NCBI RefSeq assembly: GCF_030532965.1
Contig: NZ_JAUNKC010000013.1
Span: forward strand, 1-64,000
Direction: 5' to 3'
DNA length: 64,000 nucleotides
DNA from: Corynebacterium sp.
GTDB taxonomy: Bacteria > Actinomycetota > Actinomycetes > Mycobacteriales > Mycobacteriaceae
Position numbers and translations under genes: made by a program. Position 1 is the first letter of the stretch. Each line of letters starts with the position of its first letter. This document shows, one piece after another, positions 17,235 to 27,100 of this stretch. The notes below the pieces were generated by a model. It was not told the DNA's origin. It searched no databases and was given only the letters and a program-made list of their open reading frames with translations.

Positions 17235-20200
17235 AGATTTACCGAAAGCGGTTGCATTGTTCGATGAGCTGGGTTGGGCAACCGCACAGCCTACAGACAC
17301 ACCAACATTGGACATTGGCACCAAAGAACAGCAGGCAGTAGCAAGACGTGGCTTAAGTACCGGCAACTGGGAGGACTACCAGTACCAACCGGAGTATCGT
17401 CGGATTGATTATCTCGACGGCGCCAACGAATACATGATGACCTTGTTCGCTTTGCGGTTGGGGGTGGCACCGAAGCGGATCATCAGCATCTTCCGCCGTA
17501 CCGGCCATAGTGCCGATTATCGGCTCATTGCTGAGCTGGTTGCGTTACAAGGCGAAGACTACGCCCGAAAGTTTATTGCCAAGGCAGCCCGGTATAACGA
17601 AACCGAGGGAATGGAGATAATCTCACATAACGAGTTCAATATTTCATCGTTTTTCCTGGTTACCCACCACTTCCCAGATTTCTCCGTCCCCGAGGAACCA
17701 AACTATCTAGCGGCGTGGGCGCTGTGCGCTGCAAAGGCTTTACAAGCTCCGGGCACAAAAATTTTCGGCCCCAAAAACCAACAACCAAAACTTTCTGAGA
17801 TTACCCCTAACCTTGTCCAGCACCTTGATGCCTGCATTCGCCACGGCGTGCCCTTGTGGGATGGGCTTGGATACGTGGTTATCGCTGCACTAAACCGGGG
17901 CTTGATTTCGCGTGAGACCGCGTTAACCGCCGCGATTACCGGTCTTGATGCCGCCACCAGGCCGATGCAGCGGCGACGAATGCTAGGTCTGCTTGTCGAC
18001 GATCTAGGGTTGTCGGATGCTGATGTGGCCGCCCACAGCGAGGCATTCAGCAGCATCGCGTCTACTGCGGAACCGACAGTTATTTCCGCGATAGGGTTGC
18101 GCCTGATTGGCGTTGTTGCAGCTGATTCGGTGGGGGAGGTGTCGTTACCGATGCTGTATGTATCAACCTTGAAGGGGCAACGTGAGGTTCTTGCGGCGAT
18201 AGCAGCGCGAACAGACATCACCGACGGAAGTATCGCGGTTCTAACCGACCGCGTACGCGAACTCTCCCAGGTACGCAACGAACAGGTGGCACAGCAGGCA
18301 CAGGCAGTGCTAGATCAGTGGGGCGTTGGTTCAGATGATGCTTTATCAGCCGATGGCGTGGAACTATATCCGTGGAATAACCCGCCTGAATGCTGGCAGG
18401 TACCGCGATTTGAACGGATCGAACCTACCTACGACGCACTTGTTGAAGCACTAACGAGCAGTGATTATGCTGTGGATCATGATTTTCTAGATCCGATAGA
18501 TATAACCACAACCGAATCTGAACAATATTTGGTAGCTTTTGCCCAATTGGCACTAAATGATGTGGAAGCTGCGCAACGGATTTCACGATTATCGGAAACC
18601 CACCGATTATGGCAGTTACAGATGAGTAGGGACGAATCTGAGTTTAGGACCGTTACTAATCCATTTGACGATTTGATGTGTGAACGAAATCGGGAGCTCT
18701 CCTATGTCTTAGGTTCAATTCCGTGCATTGTATCGGAACCAAGCTTTGTGGATTTAAGCATTAGTTTTGCGGACCTACTTGAACGATTTGATGCGTACGA
18801 AGCCGCTGGCGTGAGTGTGTTGTTTTCTGATCTTTTGGTAGCACTGTGTCGGTTAAACCTCGCTGAGCTTAACATCGCTGATGCTGTGGTAGAAGCTAAG
18901 AAACGTGGAGCTAGCGTAATTCAAAGTTTCGCGCATCGTATTAATCGTACTGCTGGAGAAATCCTTGCCGAGTACATTCTTAGCCCACTTCCCTTACCAA
19001 AACTGACGGATAATGGGTTCGATCACATTAGTCAATTCCTTGAAGTAAAACCAATTTCTGTGCCAGATAATTTGGCTGCATTTGTTAAAGATTTCGATGA
19101 TGCTGGTGAATTATTTATTTATGATCCAGGTGTATTTCCGACATTAGGCGACGCTGTATGGAGAGTTTTGGGGCATCGTTCGAGTTCATCTAATGCGGAT
19201 CAAGGATTACTCGCCCGTCAGGTTGCCCGCAGTGCCACGGCGTTAGGGCCAGGAACCGCGATGAATCTGATCGGGTTGGCACGTCCAACGAAAAGAGGTG
19301 GGATTAGTCTTGCGCACCAAGCCATCACCGATGCGTGGCAGCGGGGATTACTACGACCCGGAGCAGCAGACCCAAAGTACCTCGACTGGGATGTAATAGG
19401 CACGAAAAACTTTAGTGGTTTTGCGGATGTCGCCTTGGAACTAACTGAAACCGGGTTGCTCGCCGTAGCGTGGCAGTTGCTCGACGATATTTTGTCGCAT
19501 GCGCCGAAACCCACCAGCAAAACCGTGGAGATAGCCGAAATGATGCTTCACCTTGCCCCAAGTGTCGCCCACGCTATCGCTAGTGGTGCAGCACCACAAG
19601 ATGTAGCAGCCGTTACCCACCTGCGCCGATTCGCCGCTATGAGTGGCAAAAACAAAACCAGCCAGGCCGCCCGCGAAGCGGTGGCGCTATTACCTGAACC
19701 GGATACCACTACTAACGTACCTGCCCCAATCATCGACCTTGATGGTTGGGATAAACCAGCACCGGAGGTCATCAACGACACCGTCGACCTGTATCTCACC
19801 CACGCCACCGAAACCCCGAGCGCCGTAACAGTGGGAATACGTGGCATGGGCGATAAGCGGCGGAAATTCGAGGTGAGCATGTGGGACTTCGAGATGCTGC
19901 CTAAAGTGAACATCTATAAAGTATTCGGTTATCTTTCAGATGAATATCCCAACCAATATCACATGCGGTGGGATGGTAAAAAATGGCAACTTCAGAAACC
20001 ACAACTTCGTTCCATTACTTACAAAGATTGGAATGATCCTGAGCTACCAATCTTTGCATCTGTTGTCTATATCCTGTTCGGGATGATGCATTCGGGTAGC
20101 CGGTGTAAAAACGCCCGTGAGTGCATGGAACGGTTCTTAGTAGAAAACAAGATCAGTACTGAGATCGTCAGCCGCACCATTCGTAATTTGGTGGGTGAAG

Positions 20201-20514
20201 AACTATGGACACCCGTTCAAGCACTGAAACTACTAAGCACGGACGCGCATCTGCCGGTGCTATGGCCGCTGCTTACAGAAACAATAGCCTTTGCTGCCAC
20301 GACAATCGCAGCAGGTCACGCCCCGCCGAAATGGCTCGCTAAGATTCTTGACTGCATCACCGAGCACTCAGGAGTTCTCGCAGAGGCAACCGCCGCAGGT
20401 TATATCCCGCCCGATGCGTGGGAACCGATTAGCGTGATTGCGCAGCAGAAGAAGAAAACCGCAGCGGTGAAAAAGGCAACTTCGCTTCTAGCAGCATTTG
20501 GAATTTCATCTTGA
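17224..20514 (+). CDS. Giant paralogue B, DUF6493-like helical-repeat protein
   Basis: A 1,096-residue paralogue beginning MPHKDLPKAVALFDELGW. The ATG lies within the last codons of paralogue A (11-bp overlap), so the two are translationally coupled. It keeps every family block: TLFALRLGVAPKRIISIF, LPMLYVSTLKGQREVL, YPWNNPPECWQVPRFERI, TTTESEQYLVAF, IVSEPSFVDLSI, ARSATALGPGTAMNLI, LAVAWQLLDDIL and a C-terminal VLWPLLTETIAFA and KKKTAAVKKA. The middle region 480-620 is the most divergent from A and C, and carries an insertion near FLEVKPISVPDNLAAF. A 61-bp stretch at 20414-20474 is identical in paralogue C, a sign of recent gene conversion. Function unknown. Confidence 0.75.
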   Translation: MPHKDLPKAVALFDELGWATAQPTDTPTLDIGTKEQQAVARRGLSTGNWEDYQYQPEYRRIDYLDGANEYMMTLFALRLGVAPKRIISIFRRTGHSADYRLIAELVALQGEDYARKFIAKAARYNETEGMEIISHNEFNISSFFLVTHHFPDFSVPEEPNYLAAWALCAAKALQAPGTKIFGPKNQQPKLSEITPNLVQHLDACIRHGVPLWDGLGYVVIAALNRGLISRETALTAAITGLDAATRPMQRRRMLGLLVDDLGLSDADVAAHSEAFSSIASTAEPTVISAIGLRLIGVVAADSVGEVSLPMLYVSTLKGQREVLAAIAARTDITDGSIAVLTDRVRELSQVRNEQVAQQAQAVLDQWGVGSDDALSADGVELYPWNNPPECWQVPRFERIEPTYDALVEALTSSDYAVDHDFLDPIDITTTESEQYLVAFAQLALNDVEAAQRISRLSETHRLWQLQMSRDESEFRTVTNPFDDLMCERNRELSYVLGSIPCIVSEPSFVDLSISFADLLERFDAYEAAGVSVLFSDLLVALCRLNLAELNIADAVVEAKKRGASVIQSFAHRINRTAGEILAEYILSPLPLPKLTDNGFDHISQFLEVKPISVPDNLAAFVKDFDDAGELFIYDPGVFPTLGDAVWRVLGHRSSSSNADQGLLARQVARSATALGPGTAMNLIGLARPTKRGGISLAHQAITDAWQRGLLRPGAADPKYLDWDVIGTKNFSGFADVALELTETGLLAVAWQLLDDILSHAPKPTSKTVEIAEMMLHLAPSVAHAIASGAAPQDVAAVTHLRRFAAMSGKNKTSQAAREAVALLPEPDTTTNVPAPIIDLDGWDKPAPEVINDTVDLYLTHATETPSAVTVGIRGMGDKRRKFEVSMWDFEMLPKVNIYKVFGYLSDEYPNQYHMRWDGKKWQLQKPQLRSITYKDWNDPELPIFASVVYILFGMMHSGSRCKNARECMERFLVENKISTEIVSRTIRNLVGEELWTPVQALKLLSTDAHLPVLWPLLTETIAFAATTIAAGHAPPKWLAKILDCITEHSGVLAEATAAGYIPPDAWEPISVIAQQKKKTAAVKKATSLLAAFGISS

Positions 20515-20550
20515 CTCCGCCTTCGTTCGAATAACCCGAAAGTAAAACCC

Positions 20551-23500
20551 ATGCCAAACAAGCATCTACCCGAAACACTCGCGCTGTTTAGTCAATTAGG
20601 CTGGTCCGGTGCCGCGCGTGAAGATGCTGTAACTCTGCCCATCGGGACTCCTGAACAACAAAAGAAAGCAGCCCAAGGGCTTAGTTCGGGGCCGTGGGCT
20701 GGGTTTACGGGAGAGCTTTATGTTGACGATGTAGATCACTACATGTTGGCACTTTTTGCAATGCGATTGAAGGTGAATCCAGGGCGGGTATTCCAGATTC
20801 TCCGTTCCATTCGGCACAGTGCAGACTATCGATTAATTGCAGAAGTAGTTGCGGTGAATGGGGCAGATTATGCCGAAAGGTTTATCAAAGAAGCATCCCG
20901 AAACTGCGATATAACTGGTTTGGATGTTACGACGACAGACGAGTTTAATATTTCCTCGTTTTTCCTAGTCAATCGGCATTTTCCGGAACTGGGAATTCCA
21001 CGCGATCCCAATTATCTACACGCGTGGGCGTTATGCGTCGCGCATCGCTTCAGGGTTCGAGGAGTGCGCATGAAATTCACCAAGCTGGCTGAACAATTAC
21101 CGAGCTGGACCGAGCTTGAATCCACGTTCGAAGAACACCTCAAGCTGTGCCTCAAACGTGGTGTGGCGTTGTGGGGAGCCGCTGGCCATGTCGTCGTTAA
21201 GGCAGTGGCGTTAGGAAAACTACCACGCGAAACCGCAATTACACAGCTCATCGCTTCGCTCGATACTGCCGTGCGCCCGCAGCAGCGCCGCCAGATTATC
21301 GCGTTGCTTTTCGACGATCTCGCGATTACCGAATCGGAAATACTAGCGCAATTAGAACCACTGAGTGCCTTACTTACCACCGCGGAACCGCAACTGATCA
21401 GTGCATTTGGGATGCCACTCATTCGGAAGGCACCCGCCCACAAACTCGGCATATTGGTTCTGCCCATGTTGTATGTTTCAACCCTCAAAGGACAAAAAGA
21501 AGTATTAAACGCACTGGTCACCCGAACCGATATAGGCATCGAAGTGCGCACTGAATTGTGTGAGCGGATAAGAGAGTTATCCCAGGTAACAGACAAAAAA
21601 GTTGCGGCCCTCGCATCAACTCTCCTTGAAACGTGGGGGATAGTCGACCAGGAGCCGTCGACAAGCGATTCCAGTGTGTATTATCCCTGGCATAGTGCAC
21701 CAGAGCTTTGGCAGCTACCCCGGTTTGAACGGATCCCTCCCACCACCACCGCCATTACCGAAAAGCTCCATTCATTTCCCGTTTCGGCATCCGTTACGAC
21801 GGTCGAATCGGAGCAGTGCTTGGTGGCGTTTAACCAACTGGCCTGCCAGGATTTAGAGGCGGCACGTAGCTTATCGTCCACCCTTGGCCCGCAAGTTCCT
21901 TGGTGGCTTAAACTGCCGGAAGAGCAGGAACCCTTAGGAGTTTCAGTAAAAAGTCGCGAGTACCACATCCAGACCAACCTGGGATCGATACCATGCTTAC
22001 TCTCCGAACCTAGTTTTATCGACCTCAGTATTACCTTCGAGGATCTTTTAACGCGCTTGGATAGTTACGCTAACTCAGGAATTGCGGTGCTTGGCGCGGA
22101 CTTCGCCGTCGCGTTATCCCGGTTGCGGTTTATAGGGCTTGATGTCGCCGCTGCACAGGTAGAAGCACGCCGTCGCACGGTACTGGTTTCAAGTGATCGC
22201 ATATCAGACAAACCGCTGGTCGCGGGCGAAATCCTTGCCGAGTTTCTCGCCGATCCTACAACACCGCCACCATGGTTAACCACGCAGCTAACGGCGGCAG
22301 ATCAGTCGGACTCTAGTTCGCTGCGGTACCGAAAAACCGCTACAAATGAGCGCGAAGGCGCTATAGCATTCCAAGCAGCTCGAAGCGGCTCCATTTTGGA
22401 ACCAGATGTTGCCATGAACCTCATTGCGCTAACAAAACCAACGGTTACTGGTGGCTTGGAACTGGCACAGCAAGCACTTGTCGACGCTTGGGATCGCGGT
22501 ATCCTTCCACCGGGTGTCGCTGATCCCGCTTGCTTAGACTGGAATCAACGAACTACCAGCTACGCCAACATTGCTGAGGTGGCAGTGGAACTAGCTGAAA
22601 ACAGAATGTTGGCGGTCGCTTGGCACTTACTCGACGATATCCTCAGCCATATATCCCGCCTACCAGTGGCTACTTCTCAGACGGTTAACATAGCTGAGAC
22701 CATGCACCAACTGGCTCCTTCTATAGCTCATGCAATTTCCTCTGGACAGGCACCATCCGAAACCGCCAACGTACCGGGTTTGCGCCATTACGCTGCGAAA
22801 ACATCCACAAATAAAACAACGGAGGCGGCACGTGCCACCATTAATCTACTACCGGAACCGGTATCTCTAACTACCAAGGAAAATGAAGTCGATCTGTCCG
22901 CCTGGAAACAACCACAACCAATTGTCGAAGCAGATACAGCAACCTGCCATGTGATCGTCTCGTCTGCCAAAAACCAACCCAATACAATACAGGTTCTATT
23001 CCCACCCAATGAGACCACGGGGCTCATTGGGAGAAATGTCTGCCATATCGTGGGTAAATTGGGTGATTTCCTCGACGTTCAAAAACTAGCCCTTAATACA
23101 CCAGATGGTTTCGATTCTGCATGGACGTTATACGCTCAATGGCGTGGTGATAGGTGGGTGATTAGTAAGGAAAGCAGTCGAGAAACTCCCCACAATGATC
23201 GCCAATTAACCACAACTGCCGTATTCATTCTCGCAGGAAGGCCGGTGATGGGTAAAGCGGGAGATTCCTGGTTCGAAGAATTTAACGACTTTCTTTCCAA
23301 GGATAAGATTTCTTCCGAGTCACTCCAAACAGTCACTAAAGGTCTTTTACGCAATAGAAATTGGTCGCCGGTTCGCATCTTAACTGTATTAACCAGCGAA
23401 AAGTATCTGCACTACATGTGGCCAGTCCTGAGCGAATGCCTAGCTGCTGCCGCAAAACGCATAGCCGCCGGTGATCCGGCACCGAAATGGCTTGTCAATG

Positions 23501-23676
23501 TCCTCCGTGTCTGTGACACCTATGCTGATATTTTGATTGCTGCAACTACTGCAGGTTATACCCCGCCCCATGCGTGGGAACCGATTAGCGTGATTGCGCA
23601 GCAGAAGAAGAAAACCGCAGCGGTGAAAAAAGCGCAAGCGTTGGTGCCTGTTTTCCTAGCTGCGCAGAAGGACTGA
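20551..23676 (+). CDS. Giant paralogue C, DUF6493-like helical-repeat protein
   Basis: A 1,041-residue paralogue beginning MPNKHLPETLALFSQLGW, 36 bp after B. It is the shortest of the four: compared with A, B and D it lacks the segment that precedes the RYRKTATNEREGAIAFQAARS block (the part with a GDVGWT/GDAVWR motif). Other family blocks are intact: ALFAMRLKVNPGRVFQIL, LPMLYVSTLKGQKEVL, YPWHSAPELWQLPRFERI, TTVESEQCLVAFNQLA, LLSEPSFIDLSI and the C-terminal MWPVLSECLAAAAKRI and KKKTAAVKKAQAL. The sequence is closest to A in the middle and to B at the extreme C terminus, again consistent with exchange between copies. No catalytic motif. Confidence 0.75.
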   Translation: MPNKHLPETLALFSQLGWSGAAREDAVTLPIGTPEQQKKAAQGLSSGPWAGFTGELYVDDVDHYMLALFAMRLKVNPGRVFQILRSIRHSADYRLIAEVVAVNGADYAERFIKEASRNCDITGLDVTTTDEFNISSFFLVNRHFPELGIPRDPNYLHAWALCVAHRFRVRGVRMKFTKLAEQLPSWTELESTFEEHLKLCLKRGVALWGAAGHVVVKAVALGKLPRETAITQLIASLDTAVRPQQRRQIIALLFDDLAITESEILAQLEPLSALLTTAEPQLISAFGMPLIRKAPAHKLGILVLPMLYVSTLKGQKEVLNALVTRTDIGIEVRTELCERIRELSQVTDKKVAALASTLLETWGIVDQEPSTSDSSVYYPWHSAPELWQLPRFERIPPTTTAITEKLHSFPVSASVTTVESEQCLVAFNQLACQDLEAARSLSSTLGPQVPWWLKLPEEQEPLGVSVKSREYHIQTNLGSIPCLLSEPSFIDLSITFEDLLTRLDSYANSGIAVLGADFAVALSRLRFIGLDVAAAQVEARRRTVLVSSDRISDKPLVAGEILAEFLADPTTPPPWLTTQLTAADQSDSSSLRYRKTATNEREGAIAFQAARSGSILEPDVAMNLIALTKPTVTGGLELAQQALVDAWDRGILPPGVADPACLDWNQRTTSYANIAEVAVELAENRMLAVAWHLLDDILSHISRLPVATSQTVNIAETMHQLAPSIAHAISSGQAPSETANVPGLRHYAAKTSTNKTTEAARATINLLPEPVSLTTKENEVDLSAWKQPQPIVEADTATCHVIVSSAKNQPNTIQVLFPPNETTGLIGRNVCHIVGKLGDFLDVQKLALNTPDGFDSAWTLYAQWRGDRWVISKESSRETPHNDRQLTTTAVFILAGRPVMGKAGDSWFEEFNDFLSKDKISSESLQTVTKGLLRNRNWSPVRILTVLTSEKYLHYMWPVLSECLAAAAKRIAAGDPAPKWLVNVLRVCDTYADILIAATTAGYTPPHAWEPISVIAQQKKKTAAVKKAQALVPVFLAAQKD

Positions 23677-23681
23677 CCGAT

Positions 23682-26600
23682 ATGCCCCATAAGTATCTGA
23701 ATGCGGCGATAACGCTGTACCGGGAATTGGGTTGGCCTGATGCGGCCATAGAACAGATCCCAACGTTGCCGTTGGGTGATGCCAAGCAACAGGAAATCGC
23801 ACGTCAAGGCCTAAGTTCCGGTAAATGGGACAGGATAGAGCGGCGTCCGATATACCGACATGTGGATTACCTTTCCGGGGAATCGCCGTATAAGCTGACG
23901 CTTTTCGCGCTGCGCCTTGGGGTGTCACCGAAACGGATTATCGAGCTACGGATAGAGCACGGTCACCGCACTGATTTCCGGCTTTTCGCGCAGCTTGCCG
24001 CAGCAAGAGGGCGTGATTACGCGCTGGAGTTCATAGCGGCGGCGTGTACGTCTGGTGGAAATCCAGACGTGCTGGACAGCGACACAGATTTTAATCTCAT
24101 GTCGATTTTCCTCGTCACCAGCCATCTGCACGAGTACGACATTCCGACCAATACGCACTATTTAATGGCATGGTTGCATGCTGCGGCACTGGCATTAAAT
24201 TGCCCCGACGCCATAAATATTGGGCACAATCAAAATCTGCCAAGCTGGACGGAGTTGGAGCCTACTTTTACCCGACATTTGCGGGCCTGTTTCGCCGCGA
24301 ATATACCATTGTGGACGGTTGCCGGATCGGTGTCGATAGCAGGACTGGAGCTTGGATTAATCCCCAGGGAAGAAGTCGTTTCTGCTGCGGTTTCATCGCT
24401 TGCAACCGCAGTCGAGCGATCCCAGCAACGCCACATGATGAATTTCTTGTTCCAGGAACTTGCACCTATAGATGCCGACATCGTTAACCACTGGGATGGG
24501 TTCGTTGAATTTTTGAATGTCGCAGCGCCCCACCATGTGGTCGCATTGGGGGAGCGCATGATTACTAGCGCCACCCCGGAGTGTGTGGCGGATGTCGCAA
24601 TCCCTGCCTTATATGTGCCAACGCTTACTGGTCAGCGCCGTATTCTTAAAGCGCTTGCATTACGTGCGGATTTAGACGATACAGCTATAAAACCCCTGTT
24701 AGATCGTGTATTGGAGTTAGGCGACTCTGCCGACACGGAGGTTAGCCGTCGGGCTTTAGCGTTAGTGAAGCAGTGGGGGAGGGTACCTGAAACGTCGACA
24801 AGCAAAGCACTGTATCGGTGGCAGAATCCGCCGTCGCTATGGCAGTTACCCCGGTTCGAGCGGATGCCCGCATCAGTAACAGCGATCGTTGAGGTACTAG
24901 CAACGGGGCTTTTCGACGCCGGAGTCACCACAGTAGAAACCGAACAATGCATGGTCGCATTCCTGGAATTGTGCCGCTTGGACCCGGATGCGGCAGCGCG
25001 AATAGGGGCAGGCAAGACTGTCGATGATGCCTGGTGGTGGCCATTTTTTGCCCCGGCAATTCAAAGCACGCCCGCATCGATGTCCGAACATGGCTCCGCT
25101 ATTGCTGAACGTAATTATCAACTCGTTCGATCATCGGTGCCATGCATGCTGTCGGAACCGAGCTTCGTCGATTTAAGCATTAGCTTCGATGACTTATTGG
25201 CACGTCTTGATATTTATAGTGCCCACAATGTTTCCATACTGGAACCAGATTTGGTGGTGGCGTTATGCAGGTTAAGCACTGCCAATATTGACATTTCTAG
25301 TGCGCAACACAAACTTCGATCGTACACAATTAAAATTGTGCGAAACCTTACGTACGAATTACCACACACGGTGGGCGAGGTTATCGCTGATTTCCTTACC
25401 ACACCACTCGGGCTACCCAGCTTGGAGCGTGGGGTTTCGCATGGCAACGCATACCACACGCTGGTTACTCACGCCGAAAAAGCGGCCACCACATCGCGTT
25501 TTATCGATGTAGGGGGATACCTATTCAATTACAGCAACCACGATCACCTTGATCCAGGAATCGTACCTCGTTGGGGCGATGTTGCGTGGACACGGCTGCG
25601 GTTTCGGCGCAATGCGGCAAATATCGCTGCCAACCAGCTGGCGCAACAGGCTGCCCGGAGTGCAACACCACTTATGCCTGGGACCGCAATGAACCTCATC
25701 GCCGCGACAGTTGGAGGTAACGGCGCTGGTCAACAGGCTATTGTGGACGCATGGTCACGTGGTTTACTTCTGCCGGGGATGCCAGATCCGGCTTTTCTTG
25801 ATTGGAACCCTCAGGGAAATAGTCACGCCAAGCTGACGAGAATAGCGCAAGAACTTGCCGATATGGGGATGGTGGCAATCGCCTGGCACCTTCTTGATAC
25901 CGCGTTAGCCCAGTGTATAACCCCAACGATTGGCACCGCCCAGGTTGCGCGAACCTTGCTAGAATTTGCGCCTAGCGTCGCGAACGCGATCGAAAATGGC
26001 GATGCCTCGCGCGATGTTGCCCAACTGCCAGGGGTACGTCGGTTTGCTGACCTTGATGATAGAAATTCGACAAGTAATTACGCCCAACAGATCATTGAAA
26101 AACTGCCTTCACCAGTGAATATTGCTGCTATTAGTCAGCCAACCCTTGCGGGTTGGGACGATCCGGAACCACCGGTGATTATCGATAACGCACCTGTTAA
26201 TTGCCGGACATCACCGATTGACCCCAAAAGACGTGTGGTCGAAATTGACCACACCCGCTTAAACCACCGGTGCTGGGAGCTATCCGGTGCGCAGCTATAT
26301 GTCAGTCCGTTCTGCTTTGATATGGTTCTGGATTCACATGAAATCATCCTTGATAAATGCCAGGATGGACGGATGACCAGCGATTACGCAATGCAATGGA
26401 ACGGAAGCCAGTGGATTTTGAAACCCAAAACTCCATTGGATTGTTCTTACCCGCCGATACCAATGCCGCAAACGGTCGTATTTATTTTGCTCGCGACCAT
26501 GGGACCGGGCAAAACCGGCAATGCTGCGCAGCGGCTATTTCTCAGTTTCCTCATTGAAAAGAAAATTTCTTCGCAACTAATTGCCCTAACCACCCGTGAA

Positions 26601-26921
26601 CTTGTGGGAACCCCCGAATGGTCACCACTACCCGTATTGAAATTGCTACGCACAACCGACTATCTTCCGACCCTATGGCCACTTCTAAGTGAGTGCGTTT
26701 CCGGTGCCGTCGCGGCTATCAGTGCAGGTGAGGCACCACCTGCGTGGCTCGGGAAGATTCTTAACACCTGCATAGCCCACGGCGAAACTTTAAGGGCGGC
26801 TACTGCAACTGGTTATATTCCGATTGATACCTGGATTCCGCTCCACCGGATGACGGAAATCGCCACGGGTAGTATCAAAACCAAAGCATTAGCGGCATAT
26901 GCGGCAATTATCCAGCAGTAA
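23682..26921 (+). CDS. Giant paralogue D, DUF6493-like helical-repeat protein
   Basis: A 1,079-residue paralogue beginning MPHKYLNAAITLYRELGW, 5 bp after C. It is the most divergent copy: LPMLYVSTLKGQ has become IPALYVPTLTGQRRIL, and the C terminus is SIKTKALAAYAAII instead of the KKKTAAV tail. Family blocks that remain are TLFALRLGVSPKRIIEL, YRWQNPPSLWQLPRFERM, TTVETEQCMVAFLEL, MLSEPSFVDLSISFDDLLARL, ARSATPLMPGTAMNLIA and TLWPLLSECVSGAV. It also has its own segment of aromatic and cysteine residues near 860-900. The tight spacing of all four genes indicates a single transcription unit. No terminator with a T tract is evident after the stop codon. Confidence 0.75.
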   Translation: MPHKYLNAAITLYRELGWPDAAIEQIPTLPLGDAKQQEIARQGLSSGKWDRIERRPIYRHVDYLSGESPYKLTLFALRLGVSPKRIIELRIEHGHRTDFRLFAQLAAARGRDYALEFIAAACTSGGNPDVLDSDTDFNLMSIFLVTSHLHEYDIPTNTHYLMAWLHAAALALNCPDAINIGHNQNLPSWTELEPTFTRHLRACFAANIPLWTVAGSVSIAGLELGLIPREEVVSAAVSSLATAVERSQQRHMMNFLFQELAPIDADIVNHWDGFVEFLNVAAPHHVVALGERMITSATPECVADVAIPALYVPTLTGQRRILKALALRADLDDTAIKPLLDRVLELGDSADTEVSRRALALVKQWGRVPETSTSKALYRWQNPPSLWQLPRFERMPASVTAIVEVLATGLFDAGVTTVETEQCMVAFLELCRLDPDAAARIGAGKTVDDAWWWPFFAPAIQSTPASMSEHGSAIAERNYQLVRSSVPCMLSEPSFVDLSISFDDLLARLDIYSAHNVSILEPDLVVALCRLSTANIDISSAQHKLRSYTIKIVRNLTYELPHTVGEVIADFLTTPLGLPSLERGVSHGNAYHTLVTHAEKAATTSRFIDVGGYLFNYSNHDHLDPGIVPRWGDVAWTRLRFRRNAANIAANQLAQQAARSATPLMPGTAMNLIAATVGGNGAGQQAIVDAWSRGLLLPGMPDPAFLDWNPQGNSHAKLTRIAQELADMGMVAIAWHLLDTALAQCITPTIGTAQVARTLLEFAPSVANAIENGDASRDVAQLPGVRRFADLDDRNSTSNYAQQIIEKLPSPVNIAAISQPTLAGWDDPEPPVIIDNAPVNCRTSPIDPKRRVVEIDHTRLNHRCWELSGAQLYVSPFCFDMVLDSHEIILDKCQDGRMTSDYAMQWNGSQWILKPKTPLDCSYPPIPMPQTVVFILLATMGPGKTGNAAQRLFLSFLIEKKISSQLIALTTRELVGTPEWSPLPVLKLLRTTDYLPTLWPLLSECVSGAVAAISAGEAPPAWLGKILNTCIAHGETLRAATATGYIPIDTWIPLHRMTEIATGSIKTKALAAYAAIIQQ

Positions 26922-26934
26922 TGCCGTATTTTTC

Positions 26935-26945
26935 GCTTGTCGACG
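26935..26945 (-). repeat. CGTCGANAAGC dispersed motif, intergenic copy
   Basis: Minus-strand copy (N = C) in the gap between paralogue D and the trp leader, 24 bp before a parS site. Confidence 0.8.
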
Positions 26946-26969
26946 GTCCCTTGGGGGCATTATCATCAA

Positions 26970-26985
26970 TGTTTCACGTGAAACA
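26970..26985. other. parS site
   Basis: Perfect 16-bp palindrome TGTTTCACGTGAAACA, the conserved ParB-binding site. It is intergenic, upstream of the trp promoter. Confidence 0.92.
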
Positions 26986-27018
26986 TGTGCACCCATGACA
27001 GCAAAATCTGCATTGGGG

Positions 27019-27048
27019 TTGCACTTAACCTGGATCACACAGTAAATT
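27019..27048 (+). promoter_or_regulatory. Candidate trp operon promoter
   Basis: TTGCAC (27019-27024) and TAAATT (27043-27048) are separated by 18 bp. The expected start of transcription (about 27055) falls within a few bases of the leader-peptide ATG at 27058, so the trp message would be leaderless or nearly so. No ribosome site is visible before that ATG, which fits. Confidence 0.5.
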
Positions 27049-27057
27049 AACTAAGCG

Positions 27058-27096
27058 ATGGATACAATACACAACTACTGGTGGTGGCGCGCGTAA
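27058..27096 (+). CDS. trpL: trp leader peptide with three consecutive tryptophans
   Basis: A 12-residue open frame, MDTIHNYWWWRA, ending in TAA. Three successive TGG codons just before alternative RNA hairpins and the trp structural genes are the hallmark of ribosome-mediated transcription attenuation. When charged tRNA-Trp is scarce the ribosome stalls on the TGG run and favours the antiterminator. A Trp-rich leader is known for the coryneform trp operon. Confidence 0.9.
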   Translation: MDTIHNYWWWRA

Positions 27097-27100
27097 CAGC

